NCBI GenBank assembly: GCA_963662155.1
Contig: OY759262.1
Location: forward strand, 11,611,082-11,675,081
DNA: 64,000 nucleotides
Reading direction: 5' to 3'
From: Lamellibrachia columna
Taxonomy: Eukaryota; Annelida; Polychaeta; Sabellida; Siboglinidae
Both the position numbers and the translations under genes were made by a program. Positions within the stretch are counted from its first letter, which is position 1; the number at the start of each line of letters is the position of its first letter. Below, one piece after another: positions 48,779-61,999 of the stretch. Below the pieces are notes generated by a model. The model searched no databases. It was not told the DNA's origin and saw only the letters and a program-made list of their open reading frames with translations.

Positions 48779-49475
48779 CTGTATTGTTCCTCTGTTTGTG
48801 GAACAGTGTAGGTAGTTAGTTGTAGCGATTACAAGAATAAAAACAAACCAGAAATAACGACATATTTATGGTTGTCTTTTCCATTGTTGTCTTTGCTGCA
48901 GTAGATTATTACAGTTTGTCATTGTGTGATGTTTTGGCAAACTTATTTGATTTGTTCCATTTACACAGGTTACGTCACTCATCTATTCGTTTCTGTGTAA
49001 CGGCTGTCTTTACATACTACCTGTTTACACTCCTTAAAAATTGTTCTTTTGAACTTATGTTCATTACATGTTAGGTACATGATTCCAATTGGAAATATTA
49101 TGTAAAATTTTATAATCACCACAATTGTAAGCAAATTGCCCAAAGTGAGAGTGAGAATTAAGTAAACCAGTCGATTTCTAATAATACATGCACATTGGTC
49201 TCTTATTGTCCAATTAAACTCGACGATGACAACACGTAGGACAAAGGGAGATCTACACACGTTTTACCAACCTGTAGTCGAACAGTCCGTTGAGAAGTAG
49301 TTCGCGTTCTTTCGCCGTCGCCGCTGTCAGTATCGCGACGACTGCGTCTGTGTCGTCGGCACAGAGAGCGTCGAACCAGGAACGAGACTGTGCCAACACC
49401 ATCACGCCCTCGAACCCGTCGAGTGGAGGCACGCCGATAGGCTCCGGCATCCTCCGCTGTCTTCGAACGATTCCT
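47123..49475 (-). CDS. TRP-like cation channel with ankyrin N-terminus (5' incomplete)
   Basis: Two exons are visible: 49475-49268 (69 codons) and 48778-47123 (551 codons plus stop), joined in phase 0. The first carries an ankyrin-like helical segment (SWFDALCADDTDAVVAILTA). The second starts with more ankyrin-like text (RPFALAAICASHATLKTMLG, NVIHELARIAS) and then has six or so hydrophobic segments: about RPFLFGWFFIRISYLGAYLL, ARMAATIYVFMLSLLILLVD, RVSLLLFVAMAMFGSTAW, SLLMPWTLLYFVQLLPSIGY and MMNFMVVFLIILTPFSYLFH. A pore-like loop (SFYSTFTIILNMVDFN) and a last helix (HLLFVFSATLLLVNFLISLM) follow. This order fits an ion-transport (TRP-type) domain, located in a membrane. The subfamily (TRPA, TRPV or an unnamed invertebrate group) is not decided. 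The true start is upstream. Candidate AATAAA is at 46756-46751. Confidence 0.82.
49268..49475 (-). CDS. TRP-like channel, N-terminal ankyrin exon
   Basis: One base plus 69 codons, GIVRRQRRMPEPIGVPPLDG to LLNGLFDYRL. Acceptor CTCGTCAG, donor TTG|GTAAAA. The internal ATG (49448-49450) could start a shorter form, but conservation with the 40.5 kb copy extends upstream of it. Confidence 0.78.
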
Positions 49476-49499
49476 CTGACGAGTGGTTGACATGCGTGG

Positions 49500-50060
49500 T
49501 CAGTACTGGCGTGAGTCTAGGATTCTCGATAGAATGTCACAGTTAAAATTGCTGTTGAAATATCGTATAGAACCCCCAGATTCGTTGTAAACACGGCCGG
49601 ACAGCGCGTGTTCGTTGAGGTACTGGGTTGCTGCTGTAGCATTGCGAATATATGGCATTCGATCAACAAACTCGAACAGCATTTACATGATTTATTAGCC
49701 CTTGGCTTGTCCAGCAATTAATATTCATGATACATTTGCATACTAATGATGATAGACACTATTTCCTCAACAGCAACAGGCTTGTTTAACGAAATAGTAT
49801 ATGTGCAAATCTATTATTATATGTGAAATATCTGAATATTTACTGACTTGTCAATGAAATCAAGTTGCGATGTTTTATTTGTTCAACTTAACAACCACTT
49901 AGGAATTGTTATGTTTCTGTGTCTGATAAAAAGTTTAATATATTTGATTTTAAGATTATCAATTTATTTCTTCGAACAGATAACATGTATATGGTCGGGA
50001 ATAAATAACAATAAAATGCTTAGTCGGTTATATTTTATCTTTATACTATTTTTAATTATT
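49500..50060. other. Duplicated intergenic/intron sequence
   Basis: Only the part at 49895-49985 is matched in copy A (40757-40830). No gene recognised. Confidence 0.5.
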
Positions 50061-50247
50061 GGTTACATCTTTTCTCCACACATTTTGAAAAAACTAGAGG
50101 TCAGGCCATTACTTGTCATTTAAATATTTTATATGTTATACGGAAAGTAGAGAAGAACACATTTCCTTTTCAACGGAGCATTGTTTGTGCACAAGTAATG
50201 GCTTGACCTCTAGTTTTTTTCAAAATGTGTGGAGAAAAGATGTAACC
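50061..50247. repeat. 56-bp inverted repeat with 74-base loop
   Basis: Left arm 50061-50116 starts GGTTACATCTTTTCTCCACA; right arm 50191-50247 is its complement with one mismatch and one extra T. The loop carries a copy of the CTTTTCAACGGAGCATTGTT unit repeated just downstream. Confidence 0.95.
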
Positions 50248-50260
50248 AATGGACAAACAA

Positions 50261-50372
50261 TGCTCCGTCCTATTGTATGTTATCTTTTCAACGGAGCATT
50301 GTTTGTGCGGGTCCTATTGTATGTTATCTTTTCAACGGAGCATTGTTTGTGCGGGTCCTATTGTATGTTATC
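50261..50372 (+). repeat. 44-bp tandem repeat
   Basis: Two and a half units of GTCCTATTGTATGTTATCTT followed by TTCAACGGAGCATTGTTTGT. Confidence 0.95.
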
Positions 50373-50439
50373 TTTCTGGAGATGTTAAAAGCAAGTGTAC
50401 GCTGGGTGTCGCATAATTGGATTTTTTATTTTATTTATC

Positions 50440-51545
50440 AAATAATAATGGTGGTCATCGGTGGAATGTGTCTCAATTTGGTCGGCCTCTGACTGATCCC
50501 TGATGACCATGACATACATTCTTTTCCAACCTTCTTCTGACCTAGTCCTTCTACCACTTGAGTAAAATATACCTCCTTCCTCGTAGCAACATATCTTGGT
50601 GACAAGAGGTACTTTTCACCATGAGTGTATTGCCAACCGGTCCTATGGCATGCACCTCCATCATGCACTGCCTAGGGGTTCCAAGAATATGGGCCCTTCT
50701 TGTGGCCGGCCTCCAGCCACGCCCAGTCTGACCATGGTGTGGTTACTGATCTGCACCTTGTCACCTTATATACACATATATCTAAGCTTGCTTTTGTAGT
50801 GCCTGGTGTCCTCGTACTGTGGAAGTCTGTGCAGAAGGTTTCTCTGTTCTCCACCATTTCCTGTAGCTTGATTGTCTCGGTGGTGTTGCCCTTGTATTTC
50901 ACCTCTTTCTTCAGCTGTTGATGGAATTTGGTTGGTCTTGTGTTATCAAAATTAACATGTTTCTCATATACAGTTTCGTCACTTACTAAATTTAATTATG
51001 ATGAGGACTTTGGCAGTACCTTGCAACTCGTTACCTTGAGGCACATGCTGGTGTGACACTGGCATAGACACGTTGCCTCCGAGGGAACCTGATGATTGTC
51101 GACCTTCCCTTGCAGAATGCTGCAATCGAGAGTTAAAGTTCGCCATATTCATGGCCGTACAACTTGTAAATATTTTGCATCAATGAGAATTTACTTCTTC
51201 TCCTGACCTAGTCCTTCAACCCACGCAATGTCCCTCTTGAAGGTGTCTGTTACCAACATCCTCGATGTGACGTTAACTATTGTCTCCCTCTTGTTTCTAG
51301 CTTTTTTCTTGTTACATAATGTTATCCATCGACAGGGACACTTTCTTACTGAGGACTTTGCAATCCACTTTCGTCGCATTTGTGTTTTAATGTGGGAATT
51401 ACTGGCTGGATCGAACTTTCGAGTGTTTTCTTTCAGCCTTTATACAAGGCATCGTTGTGGTAAATGGAGTAGGGTCTTTGCCCTATCTGACCTCGATATG
51501 TCAAGTTGCTTTGTAAACTCCAGTGCATCCTTTGCAGGTGAAGAC
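50440..51545 (-). pseudogene. Unassigned coding remnant, transposon-like
   Basis: The minus strand has three open pieces in successive frames with protein-like composition: AKDALEFTKQLDISRSDRAK and MRRKWIAKSSVRKCPCRWIT (about 51545-51190); VKYKGNTTETIKLQEMVENR and TDFHSTRTPGTTKASLDICV (50930-50672); and HDGGACHRTGWQYTHGEKYL (50668-50438). The stretch VEGLGQ-KK occurs at the end of the first and third pieces. A few stops or frameshifts separate them. I do not recognise the family; it may be a transposase or other multicopy gene. No function is proposed. Confidence 0.4.
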
Positions 51546-53687
<2,142 letters not shown>

Positions 53688-53724
53688 GCGGTGGGGTGGT
53701 CACATGTTTGTGGGTGACCTCGTG

Positions 53725-54906
53725 GCGAAATGGCCCCACCTGTTTGTAATTAAATTTGTGTATTGGTGGTGGAATGTCTGTATTCTTTGCATTACATGTT
53801 CATGACGACTTCTTGATGTATATATGTTATCGTCATGCCTGTAGGAATGTGGGCTCTGAGAAACTTGCCGGACGGGGCTGTACATGTGTTCAGTTCCTGT
53901 CTGGTTTGCTTTGAGGAGCTCACATTCCTGTTAATGTGCTTCCCAAAGTGGCTGCGTGATAAGCAGTCCACTTTGCAATAAAACGTCATTTATTTGGCCC
54001 TTTTCAATCTCTACTACATCGGACTTGTGTTGGTTATTGCATAAATGGATTTATGCAGCTTACAGCTGCATAACAGGTTTTATGAAATAACCAAGGCAAG
54101 TCTTGCCCTGGGTGTCCGAGACTACACCGGAACTATTTGGCCAAATAATTTGTATTACTCCACGCTAGTCAGCCAATCACGGCTTAACGGAAACCAGTTC
54201 AAACCAGAACCAGCAGCTGGAATCTTTCACTCCTGTTCCAGTCTCTGCATTACGAAGTTGTGTCTAGAAAATTTGTCTCTCAAATACTTGGTTTTACCAA
54301 CAGTCGTTACGTTTGCAAATACGTTTTTGCGAGTGACCACTTCGAGCTCTCGAAATCCGCCCTCCTCCCCACCTTCCTTCCTTAACTTTCAATACTTAGT
54401 GTAAAATGCGATTGTACATCGTTGATGAAATAGGAAGTTGGAAGATGTCGAAACCGCTTTCCCCACTTTTTGCTTTATACTAGATGAACACGGGGGTTTG
54501 TCCCCTAGTAGTTGGTGTTCATGGGGTTTTCTGCGCAGACAGGCTTCCTGTTTCTTCATCGGTATTATTGGCTTATGTTTATATAGGTTAGCGAAATGGC
54601 CCCACCTGTTTGTAATTAAATTTGTGTATTGGTGGTGGAATGTCTGTATTCTTTGCATTACATGTTCATGACGACTTCTTGATGTATATATGTTATCGTC
54701 ATGCCTGTAGGAATGTGGGCTCTGAGAAACTTGCCGGACGGGGCTGTACATGTGTTCAGTTCCTGTCTGGTTTGCTTTGAGGAGCTCACATTCCTGTTAA
54801 TGTGCTTCCCAAAGTGGCTGCGTGATAAGCAGTCCACTTTGCAATAAAACGTCATTTATTTGGCCCTTTTCAATCTCTACTACATCGGACTTGTGTTGGT
54901 TATTGC

Positions 54907-54912
<6 letters not shown>
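53725..54912. mobile_element. Candidate retroelement with identical 322-bp direct repeats
   Basis: 53725-54046 and 54591-54912 appear identical base for base, start GCGAAATGGCCCCACCTGTT and end TTGGTTATTGCATAAAT, and flank a 544-base interior. This looks like long terminal repeats or Penelope-type pseudo-LTRs of a short non-autonomous element. (AT)n tracts lie on both outer sides. The interior has no coding domain I recognise. No TG...CA ends or clear target duplication, so a classical LTR retrotransposon is not supported. Confidence 0.65.
54030..54094. repeat. 30-bp inverted repeat at the repeat/interior junction
   Basis: Left arm 54030-54059 (TTGGTTATTGCATAAA and ATTTATGCAGC) pairs with 54065-54094 (GCTGCATAA and TTTATGAAATAACCAA) with a five-base loop and a few mismatches. 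Confidence 0.9.

Positions 54913-55003
<91 letters not shown>
54913..55003 (+). repeat. (AT)n microsatellite
   Basis: Pure AT following the second 322-bp repeat. Confidence 0.98.
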
Positions 55004-55004
<1 letters not shown>

Positions 55005-55499
55005 TTCTAACATGTCAGTATTATTTAAGAGATCGGTCGTAAAATATAGGTCTATTAGATTTTACCACATATATATATTTTCTAGGCCAATTTAATATTC
55101 TTTAATAATTCTTTATCTACATATTTCCAGCAGAACATACGGCCATTTATTATTTTTGTTTTTTTATATTTACCTTTGCGTATGCTTTGTTGAACATTTA
55201 CATACGCTACGTATCCTTAAAACTACCCCAGCACATATGATGTCCTCATGACATATCCGTTCAACAAAACGCTTACATTTTGTTGACGATTAAATGTCGA
55301 ACTATATGCCGTTATATCTGAAGTTTGGTTAATACTTGGTGTTTACTTCGTGGTAGTGTAATAGTACTGAAGTAAAAGCTTCAAAAAATTTGAAAAATAA
55401 CCCTTTATTTATCCAAGACATACATGTCAAAGGGTTCCCAAGCTTACACCGAGGTGGTTGCAGTAAACGCCATTGCAGTGCAGTATTGTCTATTTTGTT

Positions 55500-55533
55500 A
55501 TTACACAGAAACCTATGTGTCGACGTTTCGTGA

Positions 55534-55605
<72 letters not shown>

Positions 55606-55635
55606 CACAGAAACCTATGTGTCGACGTTTCGTGA

Positions 55636-55700
<65 letters not shown>
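55500..55700 (+). repeat. Duplicated 36-bp unit, each followed by (AT)n
   Basis: TTACACAGAAACCTATGTGT-CGACGTTTCGTGACC occurs at 55500-55535 and 55603-55637, each running into (AT)n (55536-55603 and 55638-55700). It looks like a short repeat end that duplicated together with its tail. Confidence 0.95.
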
Positions 55701-55704
<4 letters not shown>

Positions 55705-57544
55705 CTGCCGTGGCGAGTCAACGACGACCTTCTCCGGTACTTGTTTCGTTCGCAAATGTCGTAGACTGTCTGTCATTACTGCTCTGGCGTCGAAAGGTTT
55801 GCCAAAGGGCGAACTCAACGCCACTCTCTTATCTTTCTCAGGAATTTATCCCTCACAATATTAACGCTCTTTGCGGCTGGCGTTTATTGAACGCAATAAT
55901 TACATTGCAGTTTCCACATCTGCGCACGCTAATTAATTGTCTCTACTTTGGCTACCAGTAGCGTTCGTCGGTCATTTACGTTTACTGGCTGTCCAATGCT
56001 GTCTTTAGTGATCTGCGCTGCTTAGCCGTCGTCACATTCGTGGTCAACATATGGGAAAATCTACAAACCCGTAATAAAACTAATCGTTATACACGTGATA
56101 ACATCATGTATTCGTTGCTGTATAAAGGGGCGGGGCGTTTAAGAACATGTCATAAAGTTGTCAACAGCCATCAACAAACCACAGATGGCGTGTGAAAAAA
56201 GTGACCCTTCATCTATCAACTTTATGATTTCTTCAAAGTTACGATGTTATGTGATCCAGTTATGCTACATGTGCTTAACAAGGAATTCTACCATTGAATC
56301 TTTGTAACTATTTTCATAACTTGCAATTGTAAAACCAGCACATCCTAACTTCACTTGCTTTAATTTTTCTTCGCTGCATGTTACATGTCATTCCAGGTTC
56401 TACCTCTATGGAAACATTAATTCGCCTAATAACCTCTATGCGAAAATTAATAATACACTCCAACCCATGGTTGTTTCGAGTAAAGAAACTATCCACAAAC
56501 GAATTTTTTTTATATGACCCCCTGTTTAATGTGCTAAAGAGTATGTATATATGTTAGTCTATGATTAAGTCGAAATATAAAACATTGCGTATTATAATCG
56601 CAAGATTGCGAATACGTTTTAATATCGATAAAAGTTAAATGGACGTGGTTCATGTCTTTGATGTTGTGGCTATACGATTAAGATCGTTGTGATTGCATTT
56701 CCATGAATGGCCAAATTTTAATAAAACGTCCAGTTTTTATTTCAAATGGAACATTTGTTATTTGTACGCCCCCCAATCGTCCGAGACGGAGTAACGCAAA
56801 TAATCGGACAATGATGCCCGGGGATGTGCGGAGTTGAACATGGCAATTGGGATCCGCGAAGCAGTATTTTTTTTAATTTCTGGCCACTCTGATTGTTTGA
56901 AGTTTGGTGTTTAATGCAATATTTAAATACACGAATGGCCGCGGACTGGATACGAATGCCCGCATACGTTCGCCACACACCATTTCACCACTGCCACAAC
57001 TTACATTTGATGTGCAGATTCTGCACATCTTTATTTCATTTTGTAAACTCCCATTTGTTTTCAAGAAATCTCTCAATTTCAATTGCATACAATTGTGGAT
57101 GGTGTTTGCATTGAAAATATGTTGTCTTAATTATAAAATCTGGAACTGTTATCTTATCTTAATCATGACGTATTGTATTGTTGTCTTGTCATAACTGCAC
57201 TCCTGTATCGGAGCAGAACACATTGCATCAGTGTGTAATAACACTATTACATATACAGGCAATACGACACTCTACTAGATTTGCAGTTATGATTTCCAAA
57301 TTTTTTTATTGATTCCTTCACCGTCTTAGCCTAACTCCAGACAATTTTTTTTGTATATTTGTCCTTGCCAGTTTCTTTGAATCATTGACCGTTTGCCTTT
57401 TTGACACACATTCGAGGTTCCCAGTGCTATCCTGTTTTAAATAATTAATATCATTGATGCTTTCGGAAATTCGTCTCCCATAACGGTTGCTCCATTGTCA
57501 ATAAAGGAAAGCCCATCAATAATCAAGGGGGCAGTCGTTTTCGA

Positions 57545-57775
57545 AGCTTAGGCAATTTCGTTTACCCTACTTTGCCTCAGTCTACTCAGCTGCAAATGAG
57601 TACAAACACTGTTTGGAAGGTACCTGCGATGGACTAGTGTCCCGTCCAGGAGAGTCAGTATAACTGCACTCTAAGTTGCTTCGCACTACAGAAACCAGGT
57701 TTAAGCACTGGCCATATAAGCCTTCATGGCTTCCTAAGGCGTAATGCCTGGGGGATGACTTTACCTTTACCATCA
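57545..57775 (-). mobile_element. tRNA-type SINE (central-domain family)
   Basis: Read on the minus strand, it contains CCTGGACGGGACACTAGTCC then ATCGCAGGTACC, followed by a GCTGAGTAGACTGAGGCAAA block. This is the widespread metazoan SINE core arrangement. It is present in segmental copy B and absent at the matching place in copy A (about 44755). Confidence 0.6.
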
Positions 57776-57944
57776 ATCATCAATAGTTCCCCCCTCCCAG
57801 AAAATATCGCCTCTCGTTGAAGCAAGAGTCAACTAATCAAAATATGTCAAAATATTTCAGTCTCGCGATAGACTATTGACCATATTACCTTCATGTTGCA
57901 CGGGTGGTCGCTGTTTTCCGGTTACACACACATTCGGCATACGG

Positions 57945-58040
57945 ACACACACACACACACACGTACACACACACGTACACACACACACAAGCACGCACGC
58001 ACACAAACAAACGCACGCGCACAGACACACACTCACATGG
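57945..58040 (+). repeat. (CA)n-rich microsatellite
   Basis: ACAC/ACGT/GCAC units; copy A has a similar tract at 44811-44900. Confidence 0.9.
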
Positions 58041-58149
58041 ATAAATACAGTTAGTATTCATATGATACGAACCGCGTAGCTTAACAAAAGCGGACACAAA
58101 CTAACATAGGCTCCGCGAGATGAACGTAACCGTGTAATGGGTCCGTGTA

Positions 58150-59054
58150 GGGGAGACCGGGGCTAGTTGTTACAATTTTTAGTTAATGTCACTTTTTTGT
58201 GAAAAGTATGTTAGATGTTTTATTTCTGTCAACGTGTACATTAAAGTTATTAATCGTGTTAATAAAATGTACCATGCCATTGATAGTCCATAGTGCAACT
58301 AGGTAGATATGTTTAGATAAGTTTCCCAGGCGCGGTCGACTGTAACAACTAACCCCGTATGCGGGGAAAGTTGTTACACCATATGCTATAGCAAAGAACG
58401 CGTAGATCGCAAAGCAAGTGTCACTCGTGCATCTTACTGTTATTACGTTAATTGGATTATACACACATATACATTTTATGCACAGGTGTTCACAGTTCCA
58501 CAGATTAAGCTTTTAATTTTTAGCTACCAAAGGGGCTAATTCCCAAATACAGGTATTTGTTAATCTTGTTTGACGCTGCTAGCATTTTCATTACTAGTTA
58601 TAAAACAGTGCGCTTGGCTTAAAATGTGAATCAAAGCATTCACACATCGTGGTTAAATAAATGTTGTTCTTTCAGTCATTGTCAGCACACAACTCGCTGG
58701 TTGAGTCATCGGTACGAGCCGCCCAAGCGTTGTTACAGTTGAAACTTGCCCTAATACAATTATATAGCAACGTGCACCAAACACATTTTTTGCAATTAAG
58801 CGCACGTGGATAGTAGCTATGGTTCAAGTTCCATTCACGAAACGTAAAAAGTGGCTGCGTGAGATGTATATATACCCAAAACAGTTTTAGGTGTTTAAAA
58901 AATAATATTTTTCCTCATCCCGTTAAATTCGTCGTCTTTTTTTGGACAGTGTGTCTGCTGGTGGAATTCCAACCAACTACTGTCGATGGTGCTGTTTTTT
59001 GTAAAACGCGTCTGTAACAACCTACACCTGTATACAACTAGCCCCGGTCTCCCC
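58150..59054. mobile_element. MITE-like element with TA target duplication
   Basis: Left end GGGGAGACCGGGGCTAGTTG (from 58150) is exactly repeated in inverse at the right end (to 59054). TA lies on both sides (58148-58149 and 59055-59056). Internal AACTAACCCCG and GTTGTTACACC motifs repeat the end sequence. No transposase ORF, so it is non-autonomous, Tc1/mariner/pogo type by its TA duplication. Confidence 0.88.
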
Positions 59055-59465
59055 TACGCTTTATGAATTTCGCGCTATAATCATAGGTGTCAACACCTGC
59101 AGAAGGAAAACTGGGAAAGTGCACATGGAAAACCGAGAAAGTGCTGATGGAAAAGCTGGAAATTTCCTCCTTCTTTCAAGTTTCGTCGTTTTGACCGGAA
59201 TCACACGTTATTTTTAAGGGTCGCCATTTTGACCTGTTTTCGTTCGCAGTGAACGCATGGGCGAGAAACGTGAAATAATTTTAGACCAAATAAAAACATG
59301 TGCCTAGAATGGCATCGCGTGCAACAAATTGATGTTGACGTTAAAGGTGTTTTTAATAAAAAAATTATGTAAGCATGGAAAATTAACAACTATTCACATT
59401 TATTGCGGCTTCGCTTAAACGCTACGCCTGGGGTCAAACAAAACAGCTAATAACAATACCAAACC

Positions 59466-59572
59466 GTGTGCTAGCACGGTTGAAGGATCCACATGTGTCA
59501 ACAATATGTTTGTGTGCTAGCACGGTTGAAGGATCCAGAGGTGTCAACAATATGTTTTGTGTGCTAGCCATT
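59466..59572 (+). repeat. 51-bp tandem duplication
   Basis: GTGTGCTAGCACGGTTGAAG and GTGTCAACAATATGTTT recur in two adjacent units. Confidence 0.93.
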
Positions 59573-59589
59573 GGCTTATCGAGAGTCCA

Positions 59590-59824
59590 CCAATTTTATT
59601 ATCTATGTGTAGCCCACCCTTATCATATATCTGTCAATTCTATTTTTAAACATATTCACACTACTAGCATTAACACAATCATTTGGCAGTTTGTTCCATT
59701 CATTTATCAACCTCTGTGAGAAGTAGTACTTTCTCATGTCCAACCTACACTGTTCAGGCTTGTCCCCCTGTTTGTGGAACAATGATTCGATTGACCAATG
59801 CAATATACAAGCGCAGTGGGACAA
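59590..59824 (-). mobile_element. 3' end of a CR1-like LINE
   Basis: The minus strand encodes CRLDMRKYYFSQRLINEWNK, LPNDCVNASSVNMFKNRIDR and a short tail. This is the same C-terminal block as in the 43200-44085 LINE, here 5'-truncated. Confidence 0.8.
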
Positions 59825-60432
59825 CCTACATATTAATCATTCGACTGCCTAAAAGTGAGGAGAATATTACTTCAATATGACATATGACAAAAGACTCAAA
59901 TAAACGAAATAGTCTAACACTGTAGTTTTGTTACAATCAACCACTTTTGTTTGTTAACATAATCTATTAAACTCACCAAGTTATGCATTGTAAATGGTCC
60001 ATCCGACAGAAATAAGCAGAATTATTAACTTTGTTACTGCTAATCTGTGCTACAATCACCCGCAGTCAGGCCACCCATTAGAAGGTGAAGCCTCTACTAA
60101 GAACTAATTTTATTGAAGAATGTCTTATTCATAATTATTTGAAAGCGAAATGTATAGCGTACTGGGTGCGAGTAGTACTGGTGCGACATAAAAATGTTAC
60201 TCCAATAGCAACAGCAGAAAGCAAACACTAAATATTAAGGTCCCTTCGGTAGAACATCCCGGTGTCGCATACTATCAACATATAACTTGACGAATTGTGT
60301 ATTCAACGTTTTATCTCCAGCTATTGTCAAGTGATGCTCATCCCCGGACTTAAGCTTTGTTTTTCAATCACGCGTCATCAATAGCAACACAGGCACAAAA
60401 AGGCACAAAGCAAGATCAACAAAATGTCCTAC
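59825..60432. other. Intergenic: nothing recognised
   Basis: AT-rich sequence without repeats or coding similarity that I can support. Confidence 0.4.
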
Positions 60433-60588
60433 AAATTGTAGTCGAACTGTCCGTTGAAAAGCCGGTCGCGTTCTTCCGTCGAACCAGGCCTGACATCGTC
60501 CCAAAGGTATGACGCCTTCGAACCCTATCACGGCAAATCGCGGCTGTTCTATAGTCTGCAACATCTTCCGTTCCAATTCGCGAATTAC
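60433..60588 (-). pseudogene. Third, deleted copy of the channel N-terminal exon
   Basis: Reads VIRELERKM, then FAVIGFEGVIPLGRCQAWFD in the frame of the functional exon. After a loss of about 52 bases it reads ERDRLFNGQFDYNL in another frame, ending at a GTAGGA donor. Acceptor GGAACAG. The frameshift makes it a pseudo-exon. Confidence 0.7.
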
Positions 60589-60619
60589 CTGTTCCTTACT
60601 CTCCTTTGAATGCAAATCG

Positions 60620-61166
60620 ATTCATGGAAAAACCAGGTTACAATAAAATGCGTTAATTCTTTCGGTCAGATGATAGTGTTGCGTGGAGTTTGGATGGTGA
60701 TTTCAGCGGCTCGTGTACATTAATGGTCCATTGTCCTACTGCGGAGATATGTACCCACTTCTTTTTGTCGTGAAGTTCGTGCAATTAACGCAGTTAGCTG
60801 CGCAGCAAGTAAGTCGTAATGGTCTTCACCTTGGTACTTAGGCGACCTTTCTGCTCATTGCAACTGCACTTCTGACAGTGCCCGTCGTTTGAGTTGACAG
60901 TTGTAATTAAGCTTTATGGACTTCCTATTAATGATGGACGTGCACGCTTCCACGCGTACGAACGTTGATGAGTAAATGTGTTTCATTTCACACATTAGTC
61001 GTACGGATACGGGCAACATGCGTTGATCACTACTTATGGGAAATTAGCAGTCGGAGCGTTCTGTATGTTCTATTTGATAACTGATTAATATTGAGTACAC
61101 CTACCGCAATGCCTACACGAACATGTGAACTGATGCATATACAAGTACATTATATTCTACGAACAT

Positions 61167-61167
<1 letters not shown>
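60620..61167. other. Intergenic: nothing recognised
   Basis: No coding, RNA or repeat feature seen. Confidence 0.4.

Positions 61168-61238
<71 letters not shown>
61168..61238 (+). repeat. (AT)n microsatellite
   Basis: Pure AT tract. Confidence 0.98.
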
Positions 61239-61241
<3 letters not shown>

Positions 61242-61282
61242 TACGTACGTACACACGTATGTACGTGCGTGCATACGTGTGT

Positions 61283-61461
61283 GCATACATGCATACATAC
61301 ATACATACATACATACATACATACATACATACATACATTCATACATACATACATACATACATACATACATACATACATACATACATACATACATAAATAC
61401 ATTCATTCATTCATACATACATACATACATACATACATACATACATACATACATACATACA
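61283..61461 (+). repeat. (CATA)n microsatellite
   Basis: About 44 units of CATA with CATT interruptions. Confidence 0.98.
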
Positions 61462-61990
61462 TTTACTTTTGCGCATTGGTTTGTTTGTCTGTTTGTTTGT
61501 GCTGGAATACAGATTTTCCAAGTCTCAGCTTTCCCATATTTGTTTGACAACGAAGGTGGGCACTCCTGGTTTTCATGCTGAAAGAAATTATTTATGTCTC
61601 CATCGCGCATCTGGCAGGCAATGTAGAGCCTAGATAAGAGGGAGCCGTCATTCTTCGTTAGACAGTTGTGGTTGAGCTCTTGACTTATCTTGCACGGAAT
61701 GTCTACTGGAAAGTGGGAGATTGTTCCTTTTGATGAGATCATGGACGGACTTTGTTTAGCTATACAGCCAACAGACTGTATTAAGGCATCAGATTATTGT
61801 TCTGCAGATATGTGAAAAATATGGTGGCGATTTAAAAAAATCGACAGGCATAGCCTTCATAGGAAAAATCTGCGATGACACTATAGCCAAATATTCGTGT
61901 TTATATATTTTCTGAGTGTGCACCAAGTTGCATACCTTTATCATTTCAACCACATATGTTGACATATCTGCCGTACTAATATAGGATATT
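61462..61990. other. Intergenic: nothing recognised
   Basis: Mixed sequence with no supported feature. Confidence 0.4.
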
Positions 61991-61999
61991 CGTTTACAC

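Noticed and set aside
53725..54912. Endogenous retrovirus or classical LTR retrotransposon
   Set aside because: No gag, protease, RT or integrase text, no TG...CA ends and no primer-binding site seen between the repeats.
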